From positions 44,248,760-44,312,759 of the forward strand of contig OX344762.1 of the NCBI GenBank assembly GCA_947034895.1: a stretch of DNA of 64,000 bases. Direction: 5' to 3'. The notes beneath the pieces were generated by a model. That model made no database searches. It worked only from the letters and a program-made list of their open reading frames with translations, and was not told the DNA's origin. This stretch comes from Rhytidiadelphus loreus. Lineage: Eukaryota > Streptophyta > Bryopsida > Hypnales > Hylocomiaceae. Below, piece by piece: positions 11,468 through 28,480 of this stretch. Numbering within the stretch: position 1 is the first letter of the stretch; each line of letters begins with the position of its first letter. The translations under genes were made by a program, and so were the position numbers.

Positions 11468-13659
11468 GTCTAATGAGGTAGACCCTTGAACAAGTACCGT
11501 GTTCCAGTTATTGTGGTTGTTGTGAGATCTCATGATGCATTGATTGTCCTCACTATCACAGTCAATATTTGTTTTCATTGTACGTGGTTCTACATTCTCT
11601 TTTTTCTTATACTTGAGTAGTTCAAGGAATGATAATTAGGATTCAGGGAGACAGTTTTGTTAATAGCAGTATTACGATTATGAATCTTGATTTCTTTGAT
11701 CACATCTTTAGTGACTCATGTAGTGGTAGTCATATAGGATTCCGCTTCCTAACTATTACGAAATTTGCACCACAATACTTTAATATGGACTATAAGTATG
11801 ATTGTTTATCATTAGATGTGATTTACCTACTTGGGAGGGCTGTGAGTTCCCAAGTGAGGAAACCCCAAAACTGGACGAAACTGGCCGCTCGCGAGCTCTG
11901 CAGACTTGGCCGAGAGACTACCACGTCGTTTTAAAAAAAAAAAAAAAAAATTGTTTTTCATTTTAAAAACTTTAAATTTTTTTATTTTCTTGAAAAAAAA
12001 ATAATCTGGCATCCGCATTCAATGAGGCCCCGGGGGAACGGAGCTGGGAAAAGCCCCGAAAACAACCTTCCAGCCCCCTCGGATCCCATCTAATGTACCC
12101 TCTTTGCAATCAAGAACTGGATAGGATATTAGAGGCATAAAACGCACTTTTGTTGGCATTAGTCACATTGTTCATGTGGATGTACCCAGCTACCCGCTTG
12201 CCTTATGATGATACTAGGCCATCGGGGGATTTCCACGTGAGACTTCTCCTTTATCCTCATGCACTTCATAATTCAATTGTGTCATTTTTCTGAGATTCAC
12301 TTTCATGTACTTCCGTTGGCCTCTTGGAGTATCATATCTCTCACAATGTAGTACATGTGTTTAGTCTTATTGTGCATATATTCCTCAATGGATGATTTTA
12401 GGAACTTGACTCACATTGTCTTCATTCATCAAGAGTTCCCATGATGCAAAACTAGGAACTACTATACAACCATGGATCCATTTGAGGGATTTTTGTGGAC
12501 TTCTCTTAAGCACTAGAACCATCAACCCATAGCTCTAATGTTTAGAGAGAGGTTTCAACCCTAGAACCATGGGATATCTTGGTACTTTTGCATGCCAAAT
12601 TTCTAAGGTTTGGAAGTAGACTCCTTGTAGTATTTGCAAAACTACAAAAGTGTGAACTCCAACCTATACTGAAAGATGTCCTGATCAATTGCCAAATCCA
12701 AGCATCGAGAGATTTGTGCATTTATTAATTTTGGACTTTCAATAGTCCAAAAAAAGTTAAATGTGGCATAACCACCAAAATATTGAAATGTTGGGCAAAG
12801 TTTAGAAATTTGGTTCAATATGACAATTTGTCAAATAACTAGCTATTACATTTTGTACCCTAAGTAACCATGTATCATTGTATACAAATTTGTTTACTAA
12901 CCCTTTACAATTCAAGAAAATGAAAAGTACTCACTTTTAGAAAAAAGTTAACTTAACCTTATGAAACGGCTTGGAAGATGCTATTTTGTGCTATAGATGA
13001 TTTCAGAAGGGGTCTATAATGAAAAAAAACGATTTCACATCCAAATTTTGGAAAGGATTTTGATTGAATTTCTTTTCAAAGAATAGTATTGGATATTCAT
13101 CTTGGTGATGTTTTTGACATTCCTACAAAAGAAACTTGTAAATTCATGGATTACCATAAAGTGTATTTTAGCAATTTTTCTTCCTATCTCTTTATCTAAA
13201 TTTGGTCATAAAAATAATCTTTTTTGAATTCGAGTCATCCTAGATGAAATGAAGCTAATCAAATATGCTTTCAACTCCAATTAAATTTTTTGAAACATTC
13301 CTAAAATTGAATATTTTATTACAATTTTAAACTTTAAGCTACCGCAAAATATTTATTTTCTAATTTTAGATTTATACACTAAATTTTTGTACTGTAATGT
13401 TCTACAATATAACATAGACATATGGAGAAGTTTTCAGGTTTTCTAAGTATATTTGATATTTTATATGATTTTTTGTACCTATTATTCAAAAATTCCTAAG
13501 AATTTCAAATTATCACAATAAAATCTGAAATTCTTAGGACATATAGAAGACATTTGATTTTGATCTCTGGAAAAGAATTACATAAAGTTTTTATTTGTAT
13601 ATTGCTGCAAAATGGGACTATACAAGAAGGACAAACTTTGAAGTTTGAAAGTGGACATA
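11468..13659. other. No gene seen; AT-rich intergenic
   Basis: I see no recognisable protein or RNA. A homopolymer-rich patch (A run then T/A-rich) lies at 11933-12001. A short GC-rich patch at about 12015-12085 carries GGGAAAAGCCCCGAAAAC. Nothing here can be assigned. Confidence 0.4.
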
Positions 13660-14027
13660 AGGTAGAATTGCCTATTACCATACACATTTGCTATCCAAGT
13701 ATTTTGGAGAAGTTATTTATAAGCTCCCACATTTTTCAAAGATCGAAAAGTTTGAGAGAAGTCATTTGCAAAAACAATGAAGACATTTTGACAAGAAGTG
13801 ATTTTTATGTGATTTTTCAAAGGTGAAATGTTAAAGAATGAGTAGACCCTTGTTGAAGTATGGACAAATCCTTGTTAAAGTGTGGATTGACGTGTCCACT
13901 TTTCAAGTGCATTGCCATTATGATTTTAGGTTGGTAAAATTATAGTAATGGGTGGATAATTGACACTAATGGGACGGTTCCCTATGTGTTGGAATTGGGT
14001 GGTTGGTGGTAATGGGTAGTTCTACCT
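13660..14027. mobile_element. TA-flanked MITE, AGGTAGAA family, copy 1
   Basis: The left end TA|AGGTAGAATTGCC and the right end GGGTAGTTCTACCT|TA form TIRs with TA flanks. Nearly the whole 368 bp aligns with 52004-52375, including GAGAAGTTATTTAT and ATTTTGACAAGAAGTGA. There is no coding capacity, so this is a non-autonomous element, probably Tc1/mariner-type on target-site grounds. Confidence 0.8.
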
Positions 14028-14480
14028 TAGTTAGAAAAAATGCTCCATTTAAGTTTAAAAGTCTCTCTTTTCCACACCAAAAACTCACAATAGAAAATCT
14101 AATTTAACCTATAATAAAACTTAACTTCTCATCAAATTTTGAATATAATATAATAACTCCCCATTCACTTAAAAAAAGACACTTTGTTCAAAAATAAGCT
14201 AACCCCTTTTCAACCAAGGCACCTACTTTCATAGATTAGGCTACTATGTTTTGGATCAATTATAGTTTAGGTAACAACTCACATAGTTTAAGTGACAACT
14301 CATACAAAGCAAGAACAATACAAATGGTTAGAGAGGTGTACATTGAAAGCATACAATGATCACAAGATGTACATTGAAGCATTGTCGATTTTGTAATCAA
14401 TCTATGGTTGGAAATAGGATGACCTGTATAACAAGAATAAATTGAACACAATCTTTATGAAAATAAACCATGGTAATTTT
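14028..14480. other. AT-rich spacer, no gene seen
   Basis: I see no feature. The segment separates the MITE from the downstream flank of the kinase gene. Confidence 0.35.
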
Positions 14481-16112
14481 ATTTATATCAAGAAAAAAAT
14501 GTAAAAAAACTACAAAAACCTTTTAAAAACTATTTCTCAAAATGGAGAATTTTTCCCCTCACCATACCTGAACAATAGATATGCTGAAATGATTAAATTG
14601 ATGTAATTTTATATTTTATATGGTGTTCCCCAAAAACCACACAATACAACATTTGGATACCATATGCGAAATATGCCAAAGTCTCCAGAGCTTTTTTCGT
14701 AGATGTTCTAAAATTGTGTCTTCAACAATGGGGACACATAGATTTAGATGACAAATAGATTTAGAAGATACAGTGAGAATCTCTGGAAGCGGCAAAATTA
14801 GACAGTGCGATTTTGGCACAACCTACGTCACATCTTTATCCAAATTCAACAAAGCTCCACCAAAAACTCTGTATCTTCGACCAAAACCACAATTTTCAAA
14901 AAAGCTTGAACAAACTCGCATCAACCAGCACATACAACTTCAACAAAATCTCTAGCAGTTCATCCGCAACTTCAGTCCCAAAATTTCTGGTTGCAGACTT
15001 GATGCGTAACCTCATAAACGGTACACCGATGAAAATAATCGCCAAACACAAGAACCTAAGCCATGTTCAAGCACATATCTAAACAATACAAGAGCTACCG
15101 CGTAGGCAGGAATATGAGTCATTTCCTAATCCAAATGACAAGAATCTCCAATCTCTACCGTATATAGTGTAAAAAGTCATACTCATCAATTTTCAACTTT
15201 CTTTCTACAGCCACATCTGGACAAGAACACCAAGTCCACCCAATTATATCCGATGCCCCGTACCATTCTCCAAACTTGTCCGGACAAAAGTGAAAAGCCA
15301 TGAAAGACAGCTCCCCAACTTTTGACCAATCACAATGCTAGCCCCCTCAAAAGAAGCTCCAAATGGGCGAAACGGTCTCTGCCCCTCGAGACTTGACCGG
15401 ACGGCTGCAATAACTTACTGTACTAGCGACCACCACCGTAGCTGAGCAGGAGACCCTACTCGAATAGACCGGGATACCAGTACCGAAAAAACGGGAGACG
15501 CTCTTTGACCAGCGACCTACAAATGATTGGGAAAATTGGATAAACACACTTCAATTTCCTAAGAAGATTACATTGTGATTCAGGCCCACATTGGATTCCG
15601 TTACATTTCCTACCAAGTTTCCAGCACCCAGAAGGCCCCTATATGGAACAGCCCAACTGAGCCTCACTACGGTAACATCTCGGCTCGCTGCCCTTTTGCA
15701 TGGGCTCGCCACTCAGTGCACGCTCAGACTCGTGAGGATACGCGTAGACGCACATTTCTCATAAATATACATGCACAGAGAGCCCTCCCATAGGTACATC
15801 GAGAACCCACACTGGGAAGCATTGCAAACTCCCGCATTTTAAGAGTGCTAAGGTTCACTAGCCTCATAACAGCAGGCCTTTAATAACAGAGGACGACCTT
15901 TCCTGACAACTGGAACATGCTAAACATCTTCTAAGTCAGTTCCCCTTGGATAAAAAGAGCAAAAGCAGGGGGCCGATTCAGACTGGCTGACGGAACGTGA
16001 GCAAAGTAGACAGAAAGGAGAGCCCATAATGCCCTTCAACAAAGCTGACCAGTCCTCACAGGAGGGGACACTTTTGAAAAAGTAGAGTTTCCAGCGGCAC
16101 TCCGGGCATCAC
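14480..16112 (-). other. Probable 3' UTR and downstream flank of the GSK3 gene
   Basis: This is the minus-strand sequence downstream of the kinase stop codon. Down to about 15.1 kb it keeps the higher GC and complexity of the gene and has no credible ORF, which suits a long 3' UTR. Composition drops to the AT-rich background between 15.1 and 14.5 kb. No polyadenylation site can be fixed by eye. Plus-strand open frames here show no protein features. Confidence 0.5.
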
Positions 16113-19602
<3,490 letters not shown>

Positions 19603-20439
19603 ACGCGGCACAGAGTCCCGAGAGGCAAATCCCTGCTACCTCTCTTTTCGATCAAAGCTAAATTAAAATGTCTTCTGCGGCGCTCAATAACGGTCTTCAC
19701 GGCTGCATTCCAACCAAATATGCAAACAAAAGACAAATCAGTTTCCAACTCTCCGAAAGCTGGACGATCTCTTCCTGCAAGCCATCACGAAGAAGCATCC
19801 ATCGATAACAATGGAGAAGCTTTAAATCCCGCGGAACCTATTGAATGCACATGCTTCTGCTCTCCAATTCTTCACAGATTACGTGTTAAAACATGATACC
19901 GCAATTATGTGAGCTGTTGGTTATCAACGGCAGTAACCTATCCGAAAGTTAAGTCAAAGAATAAGTTGACAAATCCATCGCCACGAACAAACACCGCCAC
20001 TCACGAGCATTATGAACATGTGCCGCGAATGCAAGGTCACACGAATGAAAGAAGGGATACTCCGTGGCTAAGATTCAGTGCCGATCACTGGCATGCAAAC
20101 ATTTCATTAATTCAGTCCTGCAGTAGAATGAACGGAGGAATTCAGAAGTGATACTTCTAGTGAAGTAGTATGCAATGTAGAGTATATTCTAAACGACGAG
20201 AATTTCTAGATTATAGACCTATGCATCAAGGGAATAACTTCCGAGTCTAACCATGCATTTGACTAGTATTGGAAACCCATGAATATAATCATTCGACATT
20301 GTGTCCTCCCTCTGTTATCACAGCTACAAGTCGTAGTGGCAAACTTAATACAAGCCCTCTACAATCATCTGAAGTGATGACCTAGAAAAATTCTACCGAA
20401 GGATGTGTCAATATAGTTGGAGGTCTCTAAAAATGATTA

Positions 20440-21040
20440 TAGTTGGAATTGCTCAACGGTGTTAAATGGGATTTAGATCAGGCGATTGACGTGCCAAGGT
20501 AGAAGAGTATAATGCTACCTCGGGGGAAGGTGATGAAACACCCTCATCTTGTAAATGGGAGCATTATCCTAGTGAAATATAAAATATGACACGAAAAGAG
20601 TCTAAGTTGAACTTCCAGATTATCCTGTGACATTTTTCTCTGATTGTCCATAGGATATTCTTCGTTATTGATTGATGTGCACTTCTGCCTTGCATATCGA
20701 TCGAGATGCATGAATATTCATGCAGCTCACAAACCATAATTGCTCCGCCACCATGGTTTACTTTGCGTCAAAAGCTCCCCAAGGTCTCGCGGCCTACAGC
20801 AAGCCAAGCTATCTAAACTAAATCCGTTGGTTTCATGTAAAGAAGATAACTCAACTCCAGTCTTCAACAGTCGATGTTCACGGACTCTAGCAAACTCTAG
20901 ACGTGCCTTCGCAAGTTGCAGCTTCTTCACCTTTGTCTGTGAAGGTAAACCATCTCTAACGAGTACACGCATGACAGTTTGACAATTGACTCCTATCCCC
21001 ACTACTTGCTGCACATTCTTTCCTTGCTGCATCTACATAA
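20440..21040 (-). pseudogene. Decayed Tc1/mariner-type transposase
   Basis: Minus-strand remnants appear in family order. First is an HTH-like piece (GIGVNCQTVMRVLVRDGLPS). Next is a KARLEFAR segment typical of the start of Tc1 catalytic domains. Then come GGGAIMV near 20750, DNAPIY at 20568-20551 and QSPDLNPI near 20487-20464. The last two match the DNAPxH and SPDLNPIE blocks around the second and third catalytic acidic residues. Stops and frameshifts occur throughout, and the residue after PDLNPI is now a stop. The family catalyses cut-and-paste transposition into TA sites. This copy is inactive. It sits inside the likely leader intron of the kinase gene. Confidence 0.8.
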
Positions 21041-22257
21041 GTGCATTTCCCCTTCCATTTCTAGAACACAAGTCTGTTCCTCTCGTCAAGTTCAAAGGTA
21101 ATGTACAACTCCCTAACTCACTGCAAAACCTTACTATTTCTTTGTGCGGGCATGGAAAGTTCACTCTCCTATGCATGCTTAGATTATGGTTCCGACATCT
21201 TAGGCAATCGTGAAGAAGGACTATATATCTGTGCACACAAGTTGTAAAAATCAAATACAACAAAGTTTTGCAAGTACACGTAGAAGTTCTCATAATTCTG
21301 CACAAATTAGCTCACATTCTCTTGCATTTCATGAGTGTCCAATATTGAGAGATGACTGTTGCCCATCCACTAATCGATGGACATGTGTGTGACCTACTTT
21401 TATAAAATCTTCACTCCAAATAAATGCTGATTACACAATGGGTAGGGCCATGCTACTTATCAATTCGTATAAAAGCATTTAATGCTCAGATATCCGAACC
21501 AGCCATCAGTTTGAAATCACAGTATCAAAAGCCGAATATATAATACGCTCTTTGAGATATAAGCCAATGGCATAGACATGAAGTCAGATACATGATATGC
21601 ATGGGACATACGCCGTGACTTGACATGGACACTGGAAGCCTCCAATGCGTGCAGCAAATTGTAGTCGGCATCAATGTTAACGTCCTACTGTATTTAAAGA
21701 GAAAGACCTTTCAATCTAAGTAACCCTCGCGAAATGAACTCGGACACAGGGTAAGAAATTGGCTAAGAAATTGAAAGCCAAATCAATGAGAAGCATTTCA
21801 GATGTCTGTCGTCTCAAATACGCGCAGCAAATTGGCGTCAGCATTCAATGTCAGCATGAAAGAAACCTTACATGTTAGGAAACCCTCGGGGAGCCAAATG
21901 CGTTACAGCATGAGCGAAAACTCCACCACCTGTCCCCGGAACTCACATGCTCCTCTCACCACGGTCACCCCTGCCCGCCATTCCCCCTCCATACCACAGC
22001 TTCCGTCGCATTCCTCCCTCAAGTGCACTCCGTCTTCCGAGATCCTTCCAAACCCTCCCACGCACTCTATGAGTCGCGAGATCTCAACAAACAGCACCAC
22101 GAACAACTCCTCCCTCTCTCCCTCCCTCCCCTCACGCTTATCAAATCAAGGGCCGTTTCCAAGAGGCACCACCCCTTGCACCTCGCACATGCCGCTCCAC
22201 AGACAAAACCTCGCACGCCTCTTAACTCGGACCACCGCCGCTTCCAACCTCAAAACT

Positions 22258-22350
22258 TCAACACCATAACGCTCGCGGACCACCAAACCCCAGAGGAGCC
22301 GGAAAAGGCTGCGAAACGACGCGCGAAGAAGAGGACTCCCTCAACGGCAT
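22258..22350 (-). promoter_or_regulatory. Upstream ORF in GSK3 leader (30 codons)
   Basis: An ATG at 22350-22348 opens a 30-codon reading frame ending in TGA at 22260-22258, in the GC-rich leader. If the leader is transcribed from further upstream, this uORF would precede the kinase start and could lower or condition translation. The peptide is not recognised. Confidence 0.4.
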
Positions 22351-22394
22351 TCGCGGCAGCAAGAGCGCGGCAACGAAGGACGGGACCAGGAGGA

Positions 22395-22472
22395 CTAAGC
22401 TAGAGAGGAAGGCACGGCAGGACTAAGCTTAGAGGCAGCAGGGTCATGGCCATGGCCATGGAGAATCGCCAT
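22395..22472 (-). promoter_or_regulatory. Upstream ORF in GSK3 leader (25 codons)
   Basis: ATG at 22472-22470, TAG at 22397-22395. The peptide begins MAILHGHGHD, reflecting a CATGGC repeat in the DNA. Its start (GGCTATGGCG) has a purine-poor but G+4 context that ribosomes could use. Whether it lies in the mature mRNA depends on the transcription start. Confidence 0.4.
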
Positions 22473-22640
22473 AGCCAGGGACGGTCGTCAACAATCTGGT
22501 CCAGACCCTCAACGACTCAAGGTGGAAAAGTGAGGCGCTGGCTTTGATGATGGCTGCGTTGGGTTGGGCAGGGCTGGGCTCTCGCGGGATGGGCTACGGG
22601 ACCCGAGATTTTTTGATGGAGCGACTTATTATCGCCATTA

Positions 22641-24957
22641 AAAAAAAAGGAGGGATTATTTTCTCCCTCTCGAAATGGATGAAAGTATATTGAAATTTAA
22701 TTGCTAATTCAGAGAGTATCGTCCATTTTGGATGAATGAAAATTTATTAACAACATTTTGTGCAGTACATACATACATGTGGATGTAAAGAGACTCACAA
22801 CTCCAGTGAAAACTACTTTTGACAATGTTCAAAAAATATGAAATAAATACAAAATTTAGCTCTAACTTAACCATTTTTTAGTTTTTGAGAAAGTCTCGTG
22901 ATGGAGATTACTTATATTTTGGTGAAGCACTGTATTTCTACATTCATTCATCTTTAAAATAGGATTTCACTTTTCAATTAATTCATGCACTTTTTCTTCA
23001 AAATTGTTGATTCCATCCACATTAGCTTTGTAGAGATAAATCAAAATTGGTAAAAGAATTGAAAAATAGAAAAGCTTCAAGAGTTGTTTTGAAATAGTGC
23101 ACGTGGTCCCTATGACCTCATACAAATGAGGCTCATCGACTCTTCTAGTGAAGCATTTGTCAACTACGTCTTGTTCATGTGTCCAATGGGGTATTGGGGA
23201 TCTCGTCACTCAAATCAAATAATTTATCTTTCTTGAAATGTAAATGATTGACCTAAGGCCCCTTCAATACAAGCTATTTCAATTAGTATAGGAATTTGAA
23301 ATGTGCAAGTTTCCCTTATACTAACTTGGTTGAATATTAGATGAATGTGATTTAAATAGTATAGATGTTTGGATGAATGTTGATGAATTTAATGACAATA
23401 AAGGAAGATGTCTAAGTAAAATGTCATGACATCAAAATCACATGTGGCTAGCACATTCAAATGCATCCACCATTTCAATCAATAAAGAATTGCAAGTGGA
23501 CAATATTGGCAAGTTGCTCACGCAACACTTTTGACTTCGCAACAAGACTATATGTGGATTTTTTGTATTGTAAACCATAGGCCAATTCTAGCATCAAGCA
23601 TCCTAAAGGGGTTAATAGAGAAATGGTTTACCTCTAGTTCCAATTAGGATTCTAATCCAACTCAATTGTTGAAGAATAAATTATTATCTAATAGAATTAA
23701 CAAACCCAAAGAAAATAACATCAACTCTCATGTCATCACTATTATTTACGTTTTATTATTAGAAAAAATATGATAATTTGCCTTATTTGGAGGTCTTTTT
23801 GCTAAATTTCTAACTAGACACATAAATACATAGCAAACATTCAACAACCAAATCACAAAATCTCCAATTTCTTTCTAATTTTCCAAATTGCACGTACTAT
23901 TGTATTAACATTCATCACACTTTGCACATCAATCCTTAACATCACAATTTAATTTATTTTCTTTATAGATTTAATAATATCTTCAAAGTTCATTGTACAT
24001 AAAATGTTCACTTCAACTCTTTGCCTATCAGTGCACATTAGACAACATCCAAAAATAAGACAACAACAATTTTTCACAATGACAATTAACCTACACACTA
24101 AATTCCACATACTTTTCACTTTCACAATTTTCACATTCTCTATAAAATTTATCAATTACGTACTTTAGTTCAAAAGAACATACAATCAAATATTATAGTC
24201 ACATTAGATTGGATGCAAGTTCCTTAAGTTGTGGTGCTCTCCAAGTTCGATTCTTCTCATTTATCCTTCTAAAATGATACTTGCTTATTCTAACTATCCA
24301 ACTTGGAATGGCTTGAATTTTCATTCATAACTTTTTATATCTATCCAATTTGACTTATTTCCATTAGAATGTAAAATATTACAAGTCAAGATAAAATTCC
24401 TATTTACATCCAACAATTGAGACCTTTCACCAGCATATAAACATGTGAAAATTGGAAAGATATGAATTATGCACTTGAATTCTTACCTTTAAACAAAATC
24501 TTTTACTTTACTCCAAAATTTCACATCCTCTACATGTAATTAGCTTTGATGATGTTACTAACAAAATGATGTCCACTACATATTGTTTTCCAATAACAAA
24601 AATTTAATCATTTATGAGTTCTTCTTCAATTCATTGTTGTAGGGACAACAATGCTGTAAAAGTTGTAGAGATATGTTTGTAAGTCTTCTACATGACAAAT
24701 TGAACTACATAGCTATGCTACAAGAAATTAAAATATTAGCATATTGTGGTTCATTTTTTTCATTTATTGCAGTGGCTCATTCCATTTGTTCAAAAAATAT
24801 TAGCATGTGCTCCAGAGATTATAAATTGGGGACATGAATAATGGTGTAAGAGGTAATTTGAGCCTTATGCTCTTTTTCCAATGCTCTATGCTTAGCACAT
24901 TTTAACGTTGCCGTACTCAAACTTCTATACATTCCATATAGATGTAGTTTTTGTCAA
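22641..24957. other. AT-rich desert, no gene seen
   Basis: I see no coding, RNA or clear repeat structure in this 2.3 kb, only short AT-rich open frames without recognisable motifs. Confidence 0.4.
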
Positions 24958-24961
24958 TTAA

Positions 24962-25458
24962 CCCCTAAGTGCTCAAGCGAACATTTGGGGGTCATTGCCT
25001 GATTTCGGGCAAAAAAAGAACGATTTTATTTCAATATAAAAAAATACTAGATTGTCTTTCAATATTTTTACTATGGTCAAACAAAAATTATAGGAGAAAT
25101 AGCACGAAGAGCTTAGAATTAGCCTAGTGTTGAAAAACTTACTATTTTGAAAAAGTGTCAATGTTCCCAATACTAAACCTTATACATTTTTCACAAATCG
25201 ATAAAAAACTCAATTTTGACCAATAAAAAAATTCAAATGCTAAAGATAGAAATTGTATTTTTGGTAAATTTTTGAAGTTACATCTTCAAAATTCATTTGA
25301 AGAGAATCTAAAAAATATTTTTATAATTTTGACCATATTGATACTTTCTACTTTTCACGTTTCACATTATCTTCTTTGATGAAAACTTCAAAAAATTATA
25401 GAACTTATATTTTATAACAAATTTGTGTTTTGTTCTGAACCCCTTGGACTTTTAGGGG
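24962..25458. mobile_element. TTAA-bounded TIR element, copy 1
   Basis: The left boundary is TTAA|CCCCTAAGTGCTC and the right is GGACTTTTAGGGG|TTAA. The inverted ends (CCCCTAAR) and the flanking TTAA match three other sites in the window. The 497 bp carry no protein signal. TTAA targets with CCC/GGG ends resemble piggyBac-type transposons, but superfamily membership is an inference from the ends only. Confidence 0.6.
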
Positions 25459-25462
25459 TTAA

Positions 25463-28400
25463 GCCCTCCTTACCTTCAATATAGAACCAATAAAGCATAA
25501 CATAACACTCCATTTCATTGTTTGAGGTAAATTAGCCCTTTGTAATCACTTTGGTCATTACACATGTCTTAGCTCATTAGATAAAATTATTCATATATAT
25601 TCTTTCTTAGTCAATTGAAAAACTAAAGATATTTCATAAGTGGTCAAAGCAAAAACATGTAGATCCATATTGTGGACAATTTAGGGGTCAATTAAAGGCC
25701 TCCATTACCAAAAAATTGAGGCCTCAAGAAGGTTGTTAAAAAAAAATTTAATTCCGGTTGAGGTGCAATTACAAGGAAATTTTTTTTAAATGAATTTTTG
25801 AATTTTTTTTAAATAAAAATAAAAAAATAAAACTTCAAACAATCAATCTGACACGGTGCTAACATGGCACTAGTAGTGCCAAATCAAATTTAAAATTTAA
25901 AATTAAAAAAAAAAAATTTGATCACTTCTATTATGTTTTTACACTGCTACCACCCACTACAAGCATCAAAAAATTTCTAATGCTTGTCCATTTCAAGCCT
26001 CTATTGAGTCTATACATCATTATGATGATTTTTTACAAACACAATTCTAAGAAGATTGGAACCTTGGACAATGAATGTAAGGTGAATGCATGGTAAATTA
26101 TTCTCTTTTTGTATCTTGGTGCACTAGATGGGCAAACTTTAAGATTTAAAAAAAACATGGACAAAAATAGAAGATCAACTTTAGAAAAAAAGTAATTTTA
26201 GAATGTATATGAATATTTGTCTTGAGATATCATTACCAAAATTTTCAAAAAATGGTGATTGTATCCTTACCACTTGATTCGTTACAAACATTACATGTCC
26301 CAATTTAAAAGTGGACTCTAAAATTTAAGAAAAAGAGGGTTGTTGATGAATTTTTTAGCTATAAAGTTTTTTGAACATTCAAACTTAGGAAAATAAACAA
26401 CCTCTAAGAAGATTAATTCTTTAAGATATTTTTGTTTATAAATTAAATTATTTTCTATTTATAGTATATTTCAATTGTTTCTCTATTTTTTTAACTAACC
26501 GTGAATTATTTCTTAAATGTGTTGGAGATTAAATTTTGAAGGAGAGAATTTTAATGAATTTTTAGATATAAGATTATTATTTTTTCAATTAAAGACACCT
26601 TCCATTCCAATATCTACACTTTCACTCCTAAAATGCAACTCATATTCTATGCAAGGTAGGATAACTCATTGTCGTCCCTTTGGTTGTTGCACATATTTAA
26701 ACTAATCAAATTCACAAAAAGAATGCAATGGAAGGACAAATCAAAAGATTTTTTCACATGTATTTTAATCAAATAATTTTTGAGTAAAATTAGACACATC
26801 ATAGGTGGTCAAAGCAAAAACATATGACTTCCCATTGTTGTCTCTAGGTAGAAACTATTCACGTTCATTTAGATTCCACTGTAATTCATTTATCCCCCTA
26901 CAAGTTTGCAATGGTAATTGTTGAAGAAGGATAATAACCTATTCGGAAACTACCCTATTAGTATAATAAGTTCATTCCAAGGGAGACGGTCAAGTAGGAT
27001 TTTTCTATGCTAATAGGTTCAATAACCCAATTTGGAATTCTATAGCCAAAAACATCACTACAATGACATTGCACTCATAATACAAAATTCCAACTTGGCT
27101 CACAGGTCAAACTTTCAAACTTAACAAATAAAATCAATCAATCAAGTGCACATACATATGCCCAAACACCATCACATATGAAAATATATTTTGTATCAAC
27201 TCAAATTTGGTGACAAATCACCATTACAGCTTATAGTTTCATTTATAACATCACCATTTATCTCGCTTTCTCACAGCTAACATTCAAATTACCACTCAAA
27301 CATAAACTCTTCAACTTCCAGTCCTCCAACTAGGACATACACATTTTTCATCACTTCCTGGATCACCCTTGTGATACTACAGGACTAACACTCTAACACA
27401 ATCCAATCACCAACTTGGAAATCACACAAACACAAAACAAAAATACACGCACACCCGGCTGGGACACGACTGAATTCTTCAACAAACGGTAAGGAAAATG
27501 AAAGCAAAACCAGTCCAAATAGGCTCCCACTAACGGTTACCACATTGAGAGAGATGACTAACTACCAAATAACTACCAAATTGGGACTTGAATTTCAACC
27601 ATCTCCCCACATTCAACATCCCATTTTACAAGACATGAAAAACTGCCAAATCAAACTAACAACTAATCTACTTACCCCTTTACCCACTCACACATTCCCA
27701 TTTGGAAATTAAATTGGCCATAGCCCCTCCTTAACTGAACAAACCTACCAAAAGACTACAACTTAGATCAAATAGTTTGACAAAATAACCAAATTAGACA
27801 TCCAATTAACCAAAAACTTGTCAAGAACAAACCAAACACACGTAAAATCACACAACAATTAACAAATCCTAAAGCCTAGTTGGTTATCTACAGTAATCCA
27901 AAAGCTTCCTTAAAGATTGTGGAATAATGATTGAACATTTTGCCACATGGTGTTCATTGGAGTTATATATCACAACTTTTTCAAAGCAATTTCAAACCTT
28001 TCAACCCCAATTCCACATTGATGTTGTCATAATATGAGTCCTTTACCCTTTCCACTACATTAGGATGCAACAAGGGGCACAATTGGGCCCCAAAGTGGTT
28101 GCAATCAAGTTGGGGGCGATTTTGAGTTTGTGTACTTCAATTGCATCAATCTACACTTTCAATTACATTTGGATGCAAAGAACCTCGATTTGAATGTCCA
28201 ATACATAAAATAGTGAAACTTAGTTGCCTTAATAGTTAAGTTGTCTAATCCTAAAAAAGTCACCTTGTGTTTATTTTTTAAATTGGAGATCAATGGCGTT
28301 GGAGAGGGGAGGAGTTTTTTTTAACCGTGATCAATAGCTCTGGATTTTTTTCAAAGGGGCAAGGGAATTGCAAGAACAAGACTTGCTTGCATTTTGGGGG

Positions 28401-28480
28401 TACACAGTTGCTCAGAGTTTTCACTTTGCAATTCAATTTTAATCCTCACTTTCAAAAAAAAACATGACAAATCATCATTC
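25463..28480. other. AT-rich desert, no gene seen
   Basis: There is low-complexity A/T sequence, for example at 25735-25920. A C/A-rich stretch at 27050-27850 has many CACAAAC-type runs. No gene or defined repeat boundary is supported. Confidence 0.4.

Larger units (their letters stand above)
19603..22640 (-). promoter_or_regulatory. 5' leader and promoter region of the GSK3 gene
   Basis: Upstream of the kinase ATG, the minus strand carries a GC-rich block (about 22640-21880) that stands out sharply from the AT-rich flank, as expected of a promoter-proximal leader. It contains short upstream ORFs. A plausible leader intron runs from a donor CAT|GTAAGG (GT at 21871-21870) to an acceptor TTGCAG|GAAGAG (AG ending at 19775). 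The intervening 2.1 kb is lower in GC and contains a dead Tc1/mariner transposase. No TATA box is convincing. Transcription start and splicing are inferred. Confidence 0.55.
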
